Below, piece by piece: positions 18,729 through 27,702 of a stretch of DNA of 64,000 nt (its first letter is position 1; each line of letters begins with the position of its first letter). The stretch lies in NCBI RefSeq assembly GCF_009299485.1, contig NZ_WBSO01000010.1:1-64000 (forward strand), in the 5' to 3' direction. A program made the translations under genes and the position numbers. The notes under the pieces are model-generated. The model was not told the origin of the DNA, did not search any database, and saw only the letters and a list, made by a program, of their open reading frames with translations. This stretch comes from Bifidobacterium apri (GTDB lineage: Bacteria; Actinomycetota; Actinomycetes; Actinomycetales; Bifidobacteriaceae).

Positions 18729-19574
18729 ATGCAGGTTTTGGAATTCTTGGAACAGCTGTTCCTCACATGGGCGTTGTACAGCTGCATCGGCTGGATTTGG
18801 GAGACCGGCTTGTCGATCGTCGTGCGCCACCGTTTTGTCGATCGAGGTGTCCTGATTGGCCCGTTATGTCCGATTTACGGGTTCGGCGCGCTGCTGGTGC
18901 TGTTCTTGCTCAATGATGTGACCAATCCCATCGCCCTGTTCCTCAGCAGCGGTGTCGTCGCATGCACGTTGGAATACATTTCCTCATATGTCATCGAGAA
19001 GCTGCATCACGTCAGGCTGTGGGATTACACCAATAAGCCGTTCAACATCAACGGTCGCGTGTACCTCAACGGATTCATCGCGTTCGGTGCGGGCGCGACA
19101 CTGGTGAAATTGTTCGTACAACCGTGGTTCATGGGGGTCGTGCGCCAGTGGGCGCCGCTGGCCGTGCATGTGGTATCAGCGGTCATTGCGGTGTTGTTGA
19201 TGGTGGATGTCGCGCTTACGGCGGCATACTCGTGGAGTTTTGACACCAAACTCAAGCGCATCAGTGAGGATGTCAATGCCTTGCATGCGGAACAGGTCGC
19301 GAATCTTGACGAAAAGGTGGTCACGGCCAGCGAACGTTTCGAGGAACGCAGACGTACCGTCCTCGATTCGCATGTGTCGCATACGCTCAATTGGCAGCAG
19401 CGGCGGTTGATGCAGGCGTTCCCGGCTATGCGTTCGGTGCGTGACAATACGATTATCGACCAGCTGCGGGAAAGCATGGAGGGGCTGCGCTCCGGGCGCA
19501 GGGCGAACAGCACACGGCATGATGACGCCGATGCCATCGCAGCCGGCACTCACGCCGATAAGCCGGCAGAGTGA
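18729..19574 (+). CDS. Putative ABC transporter permease, CmpB/DUF1113 family
   Basis: The 281-residue membrane protein has the N-terminal pattern of the PF06541 family: MQVLEFLEQLFLTW, then YSCIGWIWETG, then GVLIGPLCPIYGFGA. About five to six hydrophobic helices occupy residues 10-165. A long hydrophilic, partly coiled C-terminal half rich in Glu and Arg follows. The family's transport role is an old annotation rather than proven fact. The ATG at 18729 follows AAAGGCG and begins the conserved family sequence; the upstream extension does not look coding. The gene is single and convergent with the aspartase gene, with a shared strong hairpin between them. Confidence 0.8.
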   Translation: MQVLEFLEQLFLTWALYSCIGWIWETGLSIVVRHRFVDRGVLIGPLCPIYGFGALLVLFLLNDVTNPIALFLSSGVVACTLEYISSYVIEKLHHVRLWDYTNKPFNINGRVYLNGFIAFGAGATLVKLFVQPWFMGVVRQWAPLAVHVVSAVIAVLLMVDVALTAAYSWSFDTKLKRISEDVNALHAEQVANLDEKVVTASERFEERRRTVLDSHVSHTLNWQQRRLMQAFPAMRSVRDNTIIDQLRESMEGLRSGRRANSTRHDDADAIAAGTHADKPAE

Positions 19575-19652
19575 TTCCTGCTTGATGCCGTACAACGCTT
19601 GTGCCGTCAGAAGACACGTGATATAGGAACGCCGAGCCATGGCGGCTGAGAT

Positions 19653-19693
19653 ATGCGTGAGGGCCCACCCACAATGGATGGGCCCTCACGCAT
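19653..19693. terminator. Bidirectional terminator, 15-bp perfect stem
   Basis: ATGCGTGAGGGCCCA (19653-19667) and its exact complement (19679-19693) flank an 11-nt loop, between the convergent CmpB-like and aspartase genes. Confidence 0.75.
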
Positions 19694-19765
19694 ACTGGTG
19701 GCGGTGACGGGAAGCGATGGCACCCATGGCATTACCGATGTCAAGCCGCCGAACCACTGATTTCG

Positions 19766-21397
19766 TCAGGCTTGCTGTCCGCCTTGCTCACGGCAGGTCT
19801 GGCCGAGACGACGGGACAAGGTGATCGGATCCAGCAGCTGATCGAGCCGCCCGTCCGGCATGTCGGTGCGCTCGCCGGCAACCTCGCGCACGGTACGCTT
19901 GGTGCGCAACGCTTCTTTGGCGATGGCGGCGGCGCGCTCGTACCCGATTTCACTGTTGAGCGAAGCGGAGATGGATGGCGATTCAGCCGCGAACTGACGC
20001 CCTTGTTCAAGGTTGACGGTGATGCCGTCCACGCAGTTGAGGCGGAAGGTGCGCATGGCGTTGCCCAGCAGGCGAATACCTTCGAGCAGCGTGTGCACGG
20101 CGACTGGTTCGAAGGCGTTGAGCTGCAGCTGGCCTTCGGCGCACGCCCAATTGACGGTTGTGTCCATGCCGAACACGGTGAAGCAGCACTGGTCGACGCA
20201 TTCCGGGATGACCGGGTTCACCTTGCCGGGCATGATGCTCGAACCTGCCTGACGCGGGGGAACGTTGATGTCGTTGAAACCGCAGCGCGGGCCGGAGTTG
20301 AGCAGACGCAAATCGTCCGCCGCCTTCTTCAGATGCACGGCGAGGTTCTTCAGCGCCGATGACGTGTTCACGAACGCGCTCATATCGCTGGTCGCGGCAA
20401 TCGGATCGGGGGCGGCAGTCACCGGGTATCCGGTGATGTCACCCAGATGTTCGATTGCTGACTTGCGGAAACGGATGTCCGCGCAAATGCCGGTGCCGAT
20501 GGCGGTGCCGCCCAGGTTCATCACCGCAAGTTCAGGTTCCAGCTTGTCGAGCGATGCCTTGTCGGCTTTGAAATATGAGGCGAACGCGTGGAATTCCTGC
20601 CCGTATGTCATCGGGACCGCATCCTGGAGTTGTGTGCGCCCGATGGTCACATCGTTGATGTGCTTGTCGGCGAGCTTGTGGAATGCGCGGGCGAGCAGAC
20701 GGCATTCCTCGATCATCGGCTTGAGCGCGGTAATCAGGGCGAGACGGCATGCCGCCGGGTAGGTGTCGTTGGTGGACTGCGACTTGTTCACGTGGTCGTT
20801 CGGGTGGATGTACCCGTAGTCGCCGCGCTGGTGGCCGGCGAGTTCGAGCGCGCGATTGGCGATGACCTCGTTCATGTTCATGTTCGTCGAAGTGCCGGCG
20901 CCGCCTTGACGCACATCCACGGGGAACTGGTCGGCGAGTTCGCCGGCTTCGATGTCGCGGCAGGCCTGTCGGATGAGTTCGGCGCGCATCGGGTCGATCA
21001 GCCCGAGCTCCTCATTGGCGTCCACGCACGCGCGCTTGACTTGCGCGTACCCGGCGATGAGTTCCGGATGCCTGCTGATGGGCGTGTCGGAAACGGGGAA
21101 GTTCTGGATGGCGCGTTGCACGTTGATGCCCCAGTATACGTTCGCTGGAACCGGCATTTCGCCGAGGGAATCGTGCTCGATGCGCGCCGGGCCGCTGAAT
21201 GGCAGCGGCATGTGGGATACGGTTGCGTCCCGAGGGTCACGCAGTTGTTCTGTCGCGTTTTCGCTGACTGCCGCTGCGGCGGCTTTTGCGTCGGCGTCGT
21301 GACCGCTGTCCGCGGGCATCGTTGTGATGCCGCTGATGGCGGTGTCCGCAACATCCGTGGTGTCAATGGTGTCGTTGCTGGTAGCTGCTGTATCCAT
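19766..21397 (-). CDS. aspA: Aspartate ammonia-lyase (fumarase/aspartase superfamily)
   Basis: The enzyme deaminates L-aspartate to fumarate and ammonia. The superfamily signature GSSIMPGKVNP lies at residues 385-395. The start of the core (RIEHDSLGE, then VPANVYWGINVQRAIQNF) resembles aspartases more than class II fumarases, although fumarase cannot be fully excluded without comparison. Against a usual length of about 470, this frame has a 62-residue N-terminal extension of low complexity (Thr/Ala/Asp-rich). An internal ATG at 21211 would give the usual length but has no better ribosome-binding site, so the start is uncertain. The gene is monocistronic. Confidence 0.85.
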   Translation of the reverse strand: MDTAATSNDTIDTTDVADTAISGITTMPADSGHDADAKAAAAAVSENATEQLRDPRDATVSHMPLPFSGPARIEHDSLGEMPVPANVYWGINVQRAIQNFPVSDTPISRHPELIAGYAQVKRACVDANEELGLIDPMRAELIRQACRDIEAGELADQFPVDVRQGGAGTSTNMNMNEVIANRALELAGHQRGDYGYIHPNDHVNKSQSTNDTYPAACRLALITALKPMIEECRLLARAFHKLADKHINDVTIGRTQLQDAVPMTYGQEFHAFASYFKADKASLDKLEPELAVMNLGGTAIGTGICADIRFRKSAIEHLGDITGYPVTAAPDPIAATSDMSAFVNTSSALKNLAVHLKKAADDLRLLNSGPRCGFNDINVPPRQAGSSIMPGKVNPVIPECVDQCCFTVFGMDTTVNWACAEGQLQLNAFEPVAVHTLLEGIRLLGNAMRTFRLNCVDGITVNLEQGRQFAAESPSISASLNSEIGYERAAAIAKEALRTKRTVREVAGERTDMPDGRLDQLLDPITLSRRLGQTCREQGGQQA

Positions 21398-21515
21398 GGT
21401 TTCACCCTAGGCTTTCTTCGTTACCTATGATGCCGCATCGTAACACGACACGCCTGAAGCTGAAACTGCGCGGAAACGTGCCCGGGTGCACGCGACCGGT
21501 GGGTTCGTGGAGGGG

Positions 21516-22688
21516 CTATTCCGCGTCACTGATGAATCGCAGGTACTGCGATGCCGGTTCAAAAATCGCCGATTGCGTCGCGAATCGTTCGTCGCCTCGG
21601 TAGATGACGAACCGGTGTTCGGCTGGGATATCCAGCATTGTGCCGACGGTTGACAGATGGCGGACGAAGGTGAGCCGGGCCGTTTGTCCGGATTTGATTT
21701 CGATGAGTTTCGGCGATGATTGATCCGTCAGGTCCATGAGGTCGACTTCTACCTGGTTGGAATCACGGTAGAAGTACAGTTGCGGTGTTTGCGCGTGGTT
21801 GTAGTAATGCTTGAGTGTTTCCTCGATGATGAGGTTTTCGAATACGTCCCCGCGTTTATCGCTCGTGTTGTATTGTTCTGTTGTCGTGATTCCGAGAAGA
21901 TGGCAGAGCAGGCCGGTGTCGTAGAAATACAGTTTAGGTGTCTTGGTCAGCCGTTTGCGCGCATTTGATGCGTATGGCGGCAGACGGAACACGATATAGC
22001 TGGATTCGAGCAGCGACAGCCAGGCGCGCGCGGTTTTGAACGAGATGTCGGCCTCTGCGGCGAGATGTGTGATGTTGAGCAATTGGCCGGCGCTGTTCGC
22101 GCACAGTTTCAGGAATGTGCGGAATGTCGTGAGATTGTCCGGGTTGACGATGCCTGAGACGTCACGTTCGATATAGGTGGCGATATAGCTTTGGAAATAG
22201 ATGTTGAGCGGGACATCCACCTCGTACAGATGCGGGTATCCGCCACGCACGGCGAAATCATCGACTGCGAGTCGGCTGGATGCTTGGGATGCTTCAACAA
22301 AGCTCAATGGAAGCAGTTGCAGCAGTCCGACACGACCGGCGAGGGATTCGTCGATATTGTGTAGCAGCAGGAAATTCTGCGAGCCGGACAGCACGTATTG
22401 CCCCATGTCACGCCGTTCGTCGCTGGCTGCTTGGATTTCCGCGAAAATGTCCGGCGCGTATTGGGCTTCGTCGATGAACAGATGGCTCGGACGGGAATGG
22501 ATGAAGCCGACGGGGTCTGTTTCGGCGCTGATTCTGAGATTGCGGGTTTCGAGGTTGAGATACGTGAAATCAGGGAAGGTGTTCCTTAACAAAGTAGATT
22601 TGCCGCTTTGTCTGGGGCCGGTGACCGAGACGACTGGAAACCAGGTTGCCATGCGCTGGGCCATCGTGGACAGTGTGCGGGGAATCAT
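21516..22688 (-). CDS. DUF4143-type AAA ATPase (AAA_14 + DUF4143)
   Basis: This 390-residue protein has a Walker A motif GPRQSGKST at about residues 23-31, a Walker B-like stretch HLFIDEAQ and a sensor-like LSGSQNFLL. These define the AAA_14 domain. A C-terminal DUF4143 nuclease-like half follows and includes YFYRDSNQVEVDL and LIEIKSGQT, where Asp/Glu and the E-x-K pattern resemble the restriction-endonuclease fold. The biological role of the family is not settled. The ATG at 22688 follows GGAGCATG. Short tandem repeats lie at 22732-22820, just upstream, and may be its control site. Confidence 0.85.
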   Translation of the reverse strand: MIPRTLSTMAQRMATWFPVVSVTGPRQSGKSTLLRNTFPDFTYLNLETRNLRISAETDPVGFIHSRPSHLFIDEAQYAPDIFAEIQAASDERRDMGQYVLSGSQNFLLLHNIDESLAGRVGLLQLLPLSFVEASQASSRLAVDDFAVRGGYPHLYEVDVPLNIYFQSYIATYIERDVSGIVNPDNLTTFRTFLKLCANSAGQLLNITHLAAEADISFKTARAWLSLLESSYIVFRLPPYASNARKRLTKTPKLYFYDTGLLCHLLGITTTEQYNTSDKRGDVFENLIIEETLKHYYNHAQTPQLYFYRDSNQVEVDLMDLTDQSSPKLIEIKSGQTARLTFVRHLSTVGTMLDIPAEHRFVIYRGDERFATQSAIFEPASQYLRFISDAE

Positions 22689-22731
22689 GACGCATGCTCC
22701 TTCCTTGGCGAAGCGAACCTTGCAGCCTCGA

Positions 22732-22820
22732 TTATGTAGATTCGGTAGTGGAAGTCATGATAACCCGGTAGTCAACCTTATGCAAATCTGGAAGTCAAAG
22801 TTATGCAGATTCGGTAGTCA
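22732..22820. repeat. Tandem repeats upstream of the DUF4143 ATPase gene
   Basis: Read on the minus strand, the units TGACTACCGAATCTGCATAA and TGACTTCCAGATTTGCATAA are adjacent at a 23-bp period (22798-22820 and 22775-22797). A third partial copy (TGACTACC) follows, and a fourth variant ending in ACCGAATCTACATAA lies near 22732-22757. They occupy the position of promoter or operator 45-130 bp upstream of the start codon. Confidence 0.7.
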
Positions 22821-22988
22821 GGATGTGGAAACGTTGGAATATGACTGATTTCAGGTGCAACTGAATCGTCGGAATAGGCGCCAGGACGATAGGAATCCGG
22901 CTGTTTCATCGAAGCATTCGGGCTCCGAAGAGACAGCCGGTCAGACAACCGGATTCATGAATCCGCCAAACGGTGGTATGGACTCGCG

Positions 22989-24536
22989 TCATGCCGCGGT
23001 TTCGCTTGCGGCAGCCGGATCGCGCTGCAAGACAAGGAACACCAGCGCCACCGCAAGCAGCACGCCGATGGACAGCACGCCGAGCGACGCGTTGCCGGTT
23101 GCCGATGTGGTCGCCGCGACGATGAAGGTGCCGAGAATGCTTGCGGTCTTGCCGAAGATGTCGTAGAACCCGTAGTATTCGTTGGCATGCGACTTGGGGA
23201 TGATTTTGCCGTAATACGAGCGGCTGAGCGCCTGAATGCCGCCTTGGAACATGCCGACCAGAATTGCGAGAATCCAGAATTCGGTGGCCGAGCGCAGGAA
23301 GAACGCCGCGAAGCATACGATGCCGAGATATGCGATGACCGCGGCCATGATCATCGGCTTGCATCCGAATCGCCTGGCAAGCCGCCCGTAGGCGATTGCG
23401 CACGGGAAGGCGACGAACTGGGTCACCAGCAGGGCGAGCACCAGCTGTGTGGAGTCGATGCCAAGCTGCGTGCCGTATGACGTGCTCATCGAAATCACCG
23501 TGTTCACGGCATCGATATAGAAGAAGAACGCGATCATGAACATCCACAGCGGTTTGTTGTGGGAAATCTCGCGGAAGGTGTGCCCCAGCTCTGCGAACGT
23601 GCCGCGTACGGCATCGCGCATATGGTCGGCGGTTTCGCGATAATGCGTCTGGCGGTAGCTGCTGATCAGCGGAATGGTGAATGCTGTCCACCACAGGGCG
23701 GTGATGACGAAGCTCGCGCGAGTGCAGGCCGCGGTACTCCACCCGAATGCCGAAGGACCGGCGAAAATCAGCGCGATGCAGGCGATGAACGGGATGGTCG
23801 AACCGACGTACCCCCATCCGTAGCCGTGTGAGGAGACTTGATCCATGCGGTCATTGGTGGTGGTGTCGATGAGCATCGAATCATAGAAGGTCAGTGAGCC
23901 GTTCAAACCGATGGTGGCGAGCATGCACACCGCGAGGAATGCGACCCAACCCAGGGGGAGCGCCATTGCGCAGCAGGCGAGGACGCCGGTGCCGAAGAAT
24001 CCGATGAAGAACTTGATTTTCATGCCCTGCACGTCGGCGATGGAGCCGAGAATTGGCATGAGTAGCGCGATGATGAGGGATGCGATGGTCTGCATGTAGC
24101 CCCAGGTCGACACGATATTGGATTCCCCAGCGGATTTGAGCAGGGAGTTCGCGTAGATGGGGATGACTGCGGTGGACAGCAGGACGAATGCGGAATTGCC
24201 GACATCATAGAGGATCCACTGTTTTTCGCGGCGGTTGAGATGGTTGGTGTTGTTGATGTTGTTGGTGTCGGCGTTGGCGTTGGTGTTGGTGTTGGCGGCG
24301 TGGGCGGTTACTGGGGTGCTGTCTGCCGGAGTGCCATCGGTCGGGGGAATGCTGTCTGCCGGGGTGCTGTCGGAAGGCGTGCTGCTCGTTGCGTCGACTG
24401 ATGGTGATGGGACGATGCGTTGGCTGCAGGCAATCGTCGCGTCCAATCCCGTGAGATGCTGTACTCGGTTCTCCGGTGCAATACCGGTGATCGTTGGATT
24501 GTCTTGTCGCTGCGCTGTGTCAAGGATATCGGTCAT
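22989..24536 (-). CDS. UMF1/Atg22-type major facilitator transporter
   Basis: This 515-residue membrane protein begins with a disordered stretch of about 80 residues, rich in Asp, Pro, Thr and Asn. The core then starts with KQWILYDVGNSAFVLLSTAV, typical of the UMF1/Vps-Atg22 group of major facilitators, and has about eleven to twelve membrane helices. The group has been linked to export of small solutes, but the substrate here cannot be told. The ATG at 24536 follows GATGGGAG and is preferred over an ATG 12 bp upstream that overlaps this site. The Asn/Thr-rich stretch is encoded by a run of GTTGGT-like hexamers at about 24236-24300, which could vary in length. Confidence 0.82.
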   Translation of the reverse strand: MTDILDTAQRQDNPTITGIAPENRVQHLTGLDATIACSQRIVPSPSVDATSSTPSDSTPADSIPPTDGTPADSTPVTAHAANTNTNANADTNNINNTNHLNRREKQWILYDVGNSAFVLLSTAVIPIYANSLLKSAGESNIVSTWGYMQTIASLIIALLMPILGSIADVQGMKIKFFIGFFGTGVLACCAMALPLGWVAFLAVCMLATIGLNGSLTFYDSMLIDTTTNDRMDQVSSHGYGWGYVGSTIPFIACIALIFAGPSAFGWSTAACTRASFVITALWWTAFTIPLISSYRQTHYRETADHMRDAVRGTFAELGHTFREISHNKPLWMFMIAFFFYIDAVNTVISMSTSYGTQLGIDSTQLVLALLVTQFVAFPCAIAYGRLARRFGCKPMIMAAVIAYLGIVCFAAFFLRSATEFWILAILVGMFQGGIQALSRSYYGKIIPKSHANEYYGFYDIFGKTASILGTFIVAATTSATGNASLGVLSIGVLLAVALVFLVLQRDPAAASETAA

Positions 24537-25184
24537 GGCAACTCCCATCTGTCACCAAGAAGGGTATGGTTGCGCAAACAACGGATGGGGTGCAACAGAT
24601 GAACTGACCGTGAATAATGCGTGATTTCTTGGGTGCGCCGCTCCCCGGCAATTCGTCCCGCGCTATCGTCTTCTCATCCTTCCAAACTGGTTACGCTGGC
24701 GGGCTTGTTTGCGTAGCTGGTTTGTGAGGGGTGGTGGAACGTGTAGGTCATTTCTCCAAACTGGTTACGCTGGGAGGTTTGTTTGCGTGGCTGGTTTGTA
24801 TGTGGTGGGGAGGCGGGTGCCCCCTCTTCCAAACTGGTTACGCTGGCGGGTTTGTTTGCGTGGCTGGTTTGTGAGGGGCGGTGTTTCGGCGTGCCGTGTG
24901 CTGCACGGATGTGGGAGAACGGACGCGCATCAGGCGAATCCGACACTTCTCCCGGAATCACCGCGCTCGAGAAGATCCGTCGTCCAAGCGTAACCACGCC
25001 AACAGACTGCGGCATACACCCGCAACGTCCGGAATCGTAGAATCAGCAGCGCACCGGGCTGAGGCATGCACGGGCATGCAGGAAGGGATACACGCGAGGC
25101 ATGCGCGTGCCGTAAAGCAGTCGTCGCGGCGGGCGGAACACTCGCCGCGACGAATCGGCGCATTTGGACTCTTCGGTTGTGTCG
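24537..25184. other. Intergenic region containing a repeat array
   Basis: No gene is supported. It contains three CAAACTGG-family hairpin units (listed separately). The rest lies between the 5' end of the UMF1 transporter gene and the 3' end of the PfkB-family kinase gene, both on the minus strand. No clear terminator for the kinase gene was found. Confidence 0.5.
24680..24872. repeat. Three hairpin units of the CAAACTGG family, period 73-74 bp
   Basis: Copies begin at 24682, 24756 and 24829. Each has the left arm CCAAACTGGTTACGCT and a right arm of type GCGTAGCTGGTTTGT. Left and right arms pair with G-U pairs on the plus strand. The same family recurs at about 36.4, 53.4 and 55.8 kb. Confidence 0.8.
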
Positions 25185-26249
25185 CTACGCCTGTACCTCC
25201 GCGGATTCGTCCGCGTGTTCCTCGTGCCGCTTGATCAGTGCGATCGCATCTTCGACAGGCGGGCAGTCGGGCACGCCGGCCTTGTTGTTGCTGATCGCGA
25301 TGGAAGCCGCGGCGTTGGCGATCCGCACCGCGTCGAACAGCGACCAGCCTTGGGCAAGCATCGCGCACATGACGCCGGTGTGGCATGAGCCGGCGGAACG
25401 CGTATGCGTGGATTTCACCGGGAAACCTTCCGCATGAACCACGTCGCTGCCCGGTACGCGCACCCATGCCCCTCGCGCGCCGGCGCGCAGGACGAGCGGA
25501 GCTCGCAACGTGGCGCCGAGCGCGTTGCACAGTTTGGTCATCGCATCGTCGAATCCGCCCCCGATGGTCAGTTTGGAATCATCTGTAGGCGGGATGCCGA
25601 GCCGTTCGGCGAGTGTGTTGGCTTCTTGACGGTTGCATGACCAGATCGGGCGGCACAACACGGTGTCCTCAATCAGATGGTCGCTGACCAGATGCAGCGA
25701 ATTCGTCGGATTCAATACGATGGTGAATGGCCTCTTCCCGGGATTCGCTCCGGTGCGGTGCAGGAATCCTTCGATGCCGGCCGCCGAGTGATCCATCAAG
25801 GTGTTGCCGCTGATATGGACGACATCCCCAGGTTCAGGCTCAATCGCGTCGAAGGTATGCTCGTCGCCCTGCGCTTCGGCTCCGTATGTCGCGATAAACG
25901 TCTTGTGCGAGCCGTCGTTGAGCACCAGCCGGAATCCGGAGTCCTTGTCAAGCCGGTCGTTGCCGATGTGCTGAATGCCATTTGCCTCGAATTCGTCGCG
26001 AATCACCGATGACCACAGTCCCGTGCCGACGATGCCCGCGTGCTGTGCGGGCGAACCTGACCGCGCGGCTGCCTGCAGGACGCGGAAGCTTCCGCCTACC
26101 GATGGTGTCACCGAATCGGCGACGGCGAATCCGCCCGGCTGCGGCAGTTCTCCGATGCCCATCATGATGTCGACCCATACTTGGCCGAGCGAAATCACCG
26201 ATGCCGTGCCGTGCTCCGGCTCCTGCGAGTTGAGGATATCGTGAAGCAT
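25185..26249 (-). CDS. PfkB/ribokinase-family kinase-like protein, altered active site
   Basis: The 354-residue protein has the PfkB fold pattern. The N-terminal strand VISLGQVWVDIMMGIGELP is followed by SVGGSFRVLQAAARSG (substrate-binding glycines) and a C-terminal nucleotide-binding region. In most family members the latter carries D-T-x-G-A-G-D, whose last Asp is the catalytic base. Here the same place reads THTRSAGSCHTG, with Ser288 where the Asp is expected. Either the enzyme uses another residue, or it is a weak or non-catalytic member. The substrate is unknown; the family includes kinases of sugars and nucleosides. The ATG at 26249 follows AGGAGG, and a longer frame upstream is not coding-like. 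The gene is monocistronic. Confidence 0.78.
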   Translation of the reverse strand: MLHDILNSQEPEHGTASVISLGQVWVDIMMGIGELPQPGGFAVADSVTPSVGGSFRVLQAAARSGSPAQHAGIVGTGLWSSVIRDEFEANGIQHIGNDRLDKDSGFRLVLNDGSHKTFIATYGAEAQGDEHTFDAIEPEPGDVVHISGNTLMDHSAAGIEGFLHRTGANPGKRPFTIVLNPTNSLHLVSDHLIEDTVLCRPIWSCNRQEANTLAERLGIPPTDDSKLTIGGGFDDAMTKLCNALGATLRAPLVLRAGARGAWVRVPGSDVVHAEGFPVKSTHTRSAGSCHTGVMCAMLAQGWSLFDAVRIANAAASIAISNNKAGVPDCPPVEDAIALIKRHEEHADESAEVQA

Positions 26250-26416
26250 ACAACCTCCTGACTCATCGTTGTGCGATTCGTATGCGGGGCAATGTGATTG
26301 CCGCGGACTGTTCTCACATTGTATCGGTTTTTCCCGGAATTTTGCGGAGATTGAAGCTAGACATGTTGCTTGAAAATGCTGGGATTTCACCATCGTCGCA
26401 GAAGCGGCACGCAGGT

Positions 26417-26445
26417 TTGCGCTTGATTCGTTTTGGTTGTATCAT
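26417..26445 (+). promoter_or_regulatory. Promoter for rpmB
   Basis: TTGCGC (26417-26422) and TATCAT (26440-26445) are spaced by 17 bp, about 85 bp before the L28 start. Confidence 0.5.
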
Positions 26446-26530
26446 AGTGTAGTTGTGTGTTCGGCGGACGCATATGCGGCGGTCGGGCAGACACGACTTG
26501 CAAGTCACAGAAATGTATAGGGAGTCCATC

Positions 26531-26725
26531 ATGGCAGCTCGTTGCGCAGTGTGCGGCAAGGGACCGCAAACCGGTTTCACCGTGTCGCATTCGCATATTC
26601 GCAATAAGCGCACCTTCCGCCCGAACCTGCAGCCGGTCCGCACTACGATTGACGGTCAGAATGTCCGTCTGCGCGTGTGCGTGAAATGCCTCAAGGCTGG
26701 CAAGGTTCAGCGTGTGGCCGCGTGA
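26531..26725 (+). CDS. rpmB: 50S ribosomal protein L28
   Basis: This is a 64-residue basic protein of the large ribosomal subunit. It starts [15 protein letters not shown] and carries the conserved [16 protein letters not shown]. Two C-x-x-C pairs (CAVC near the N-terminus, CVKC near the C-terminus) mark the zinc-binding form. The ATG at 26531 follows GGGAG. It has its own promoter upstream and a strong terminator 18 bp after the stop, so it is probably a single-gene transcript. Confidence 0.97.
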   Translation: MAARCAVCGKGPQTGFTVSHSHIRNKRTFRPNLQPVRTTIDGQNVRLRVCVKCLKAGKVQRVAA

Positions 26726-26742
26726 ATCGCGAATGAAGAAAC

Positions 26743-26774
26743 AAGACCCCGGAGCTTCAAGCTTCCGGGGTCTT
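26743..26774 (+). terminator. Rho-independent terminator after rpmB
   Basis: AAGACCCCGGA (26743-26753) pairs with TCCGGGGTCTT (26764-26774), followed by a T-rich tail (TGCTTTTG). Confidence 0.85.
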
Positions 26775-26878
26775 TGCTTTTGCCGCCGGAGTGGAGAAGG
26801 CGGGGTTATAGGCCAGTATGTGTGTCTGCTGGTGGGGTGTGTGGGAGTCTTGATTGTTGCTCTGGTCGTGTGCACGTC

Positions 26879-27046
26879 CTGTATGCCGTGGCATGCGAAG
26901 CTGAACGGATATCGACGGAAAACGGCAGTGGAGATCCCTGTTTTGCGGTTCGTGCATGCCCAGGCATACGCAAACCGACGCTATGGCTACCGGACAGTGC
27001 GGGAAGCCTTCTGTCTGGCGCACGACGTATGTCATGACATGCGCGA
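26879..27046. repeat. Three family-A hairpin cores, period 73 bp
   Basis: GTATGCCGTGGCATGCG at 26881, GCATGCCCAGGCATACGC at 26954 and GTATGTCATGACATGCGC at 27027 match the cores of the array at 1-600 and are exactly 73 bp apart. The middle one looks inverted by its G-U and A-C pattern. Confidence 0.7.
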
Positions 27047-27244
27047 CCCGGCACATTCGAATCGCCTGTACGCCTTGCGCCGCAACGGGTCCGCGCCGAT
27101 TCCGGACACACATTCTGGCCGGGCTCGAAAGTGGCGGCATGAGGATTCGAAACCGCGACACGCCCGGCAGAACAACCCCTACACACGATTTCCGGACACA
27201 CATTTTGGCCAATAACCCAGAAGGCGGGCAGGGTGCGTGCTGCC

Positions 27245-27650
27245 GGCGGTATCAGCCTGCAGTGTGACTGGATAGTCGCACAACGTCAGGGTTATACCGG
27301 ATTCTGCTGGGGGAGCGGGGTCATCAGCCTGCGGTGTGACCGGATGGTCGCACGGCGGCGGGATTGTGTGAGGTTCGGCTGGTGGGCTGGAGGTATCTGC
27401 TTGTTGTGCGACTAGTGGATGACATGGCGGCGGGGTGCCAGCGGTATTGTTTTGGATTCCGGTGGTATCTGCCTGCTGTGTGATTGGGTTGTCGCACGGC
27501 GGTGAGATATCGACGGTTTCCGATAATTGGTGGGGGCTATCTGCCTGCTATGCGACTGGGATGTTGCACAGCGCCGGGATTGCTATAGGCTCACCTTGAG
27601 AAGTCGGGGCTATCTGCCCGCTGTGCGACCCCGTCATCGCACGACAAGGC
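27245..27650. repeat. Six tandem units, period 71-73 bp (family D)
   Basis: The core TATCWGCCTGCTGTGTGACYG followed by GTCGCACGGCGG recurs with its ATC at 27251, 27323, 27394, 27467, 27539 and 27612. TGTGCGAC and GTCGCAC halves can pair as a short stem. The last unit ends about 50 bp before recG. Two more units of this kind lie at 50.3-50.4 kb. Confidence 0.75.
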
Positions 27651-27702
27651 GGGATTCATCGCTTTCCCGCCGCACAGAACCGGATGTGGGACAATAAGAG
27701 GT

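Larger units (their letters stand above)
26775..27702. other. Long intergenic region with two repeat arrays
   Basis: No gene is supported in about 930 bp between rpmB and recG. It contains three family-A hairpin cores, a 20-bp direct repeat (TTCCGGACACACATTYTGGC at 27101 and 27188) and six units of family D. Frames crossing it encode repeat-derived, Cys/Arg-rich sequence without family character. Confidence 0.6.

Noticed and set aside
22950-22965. 16-bp perfect palindrome CGGATTCATGAATCCG after the UMF1 gene
   Set aside because: It has no loop for a terminator and no U-tail; I cannot assign a function.
26712-27215. Frame running from the rpmB end through its terminator
   Set aside because: It crosses a strong terminator and the family-A repeats and has no family character.
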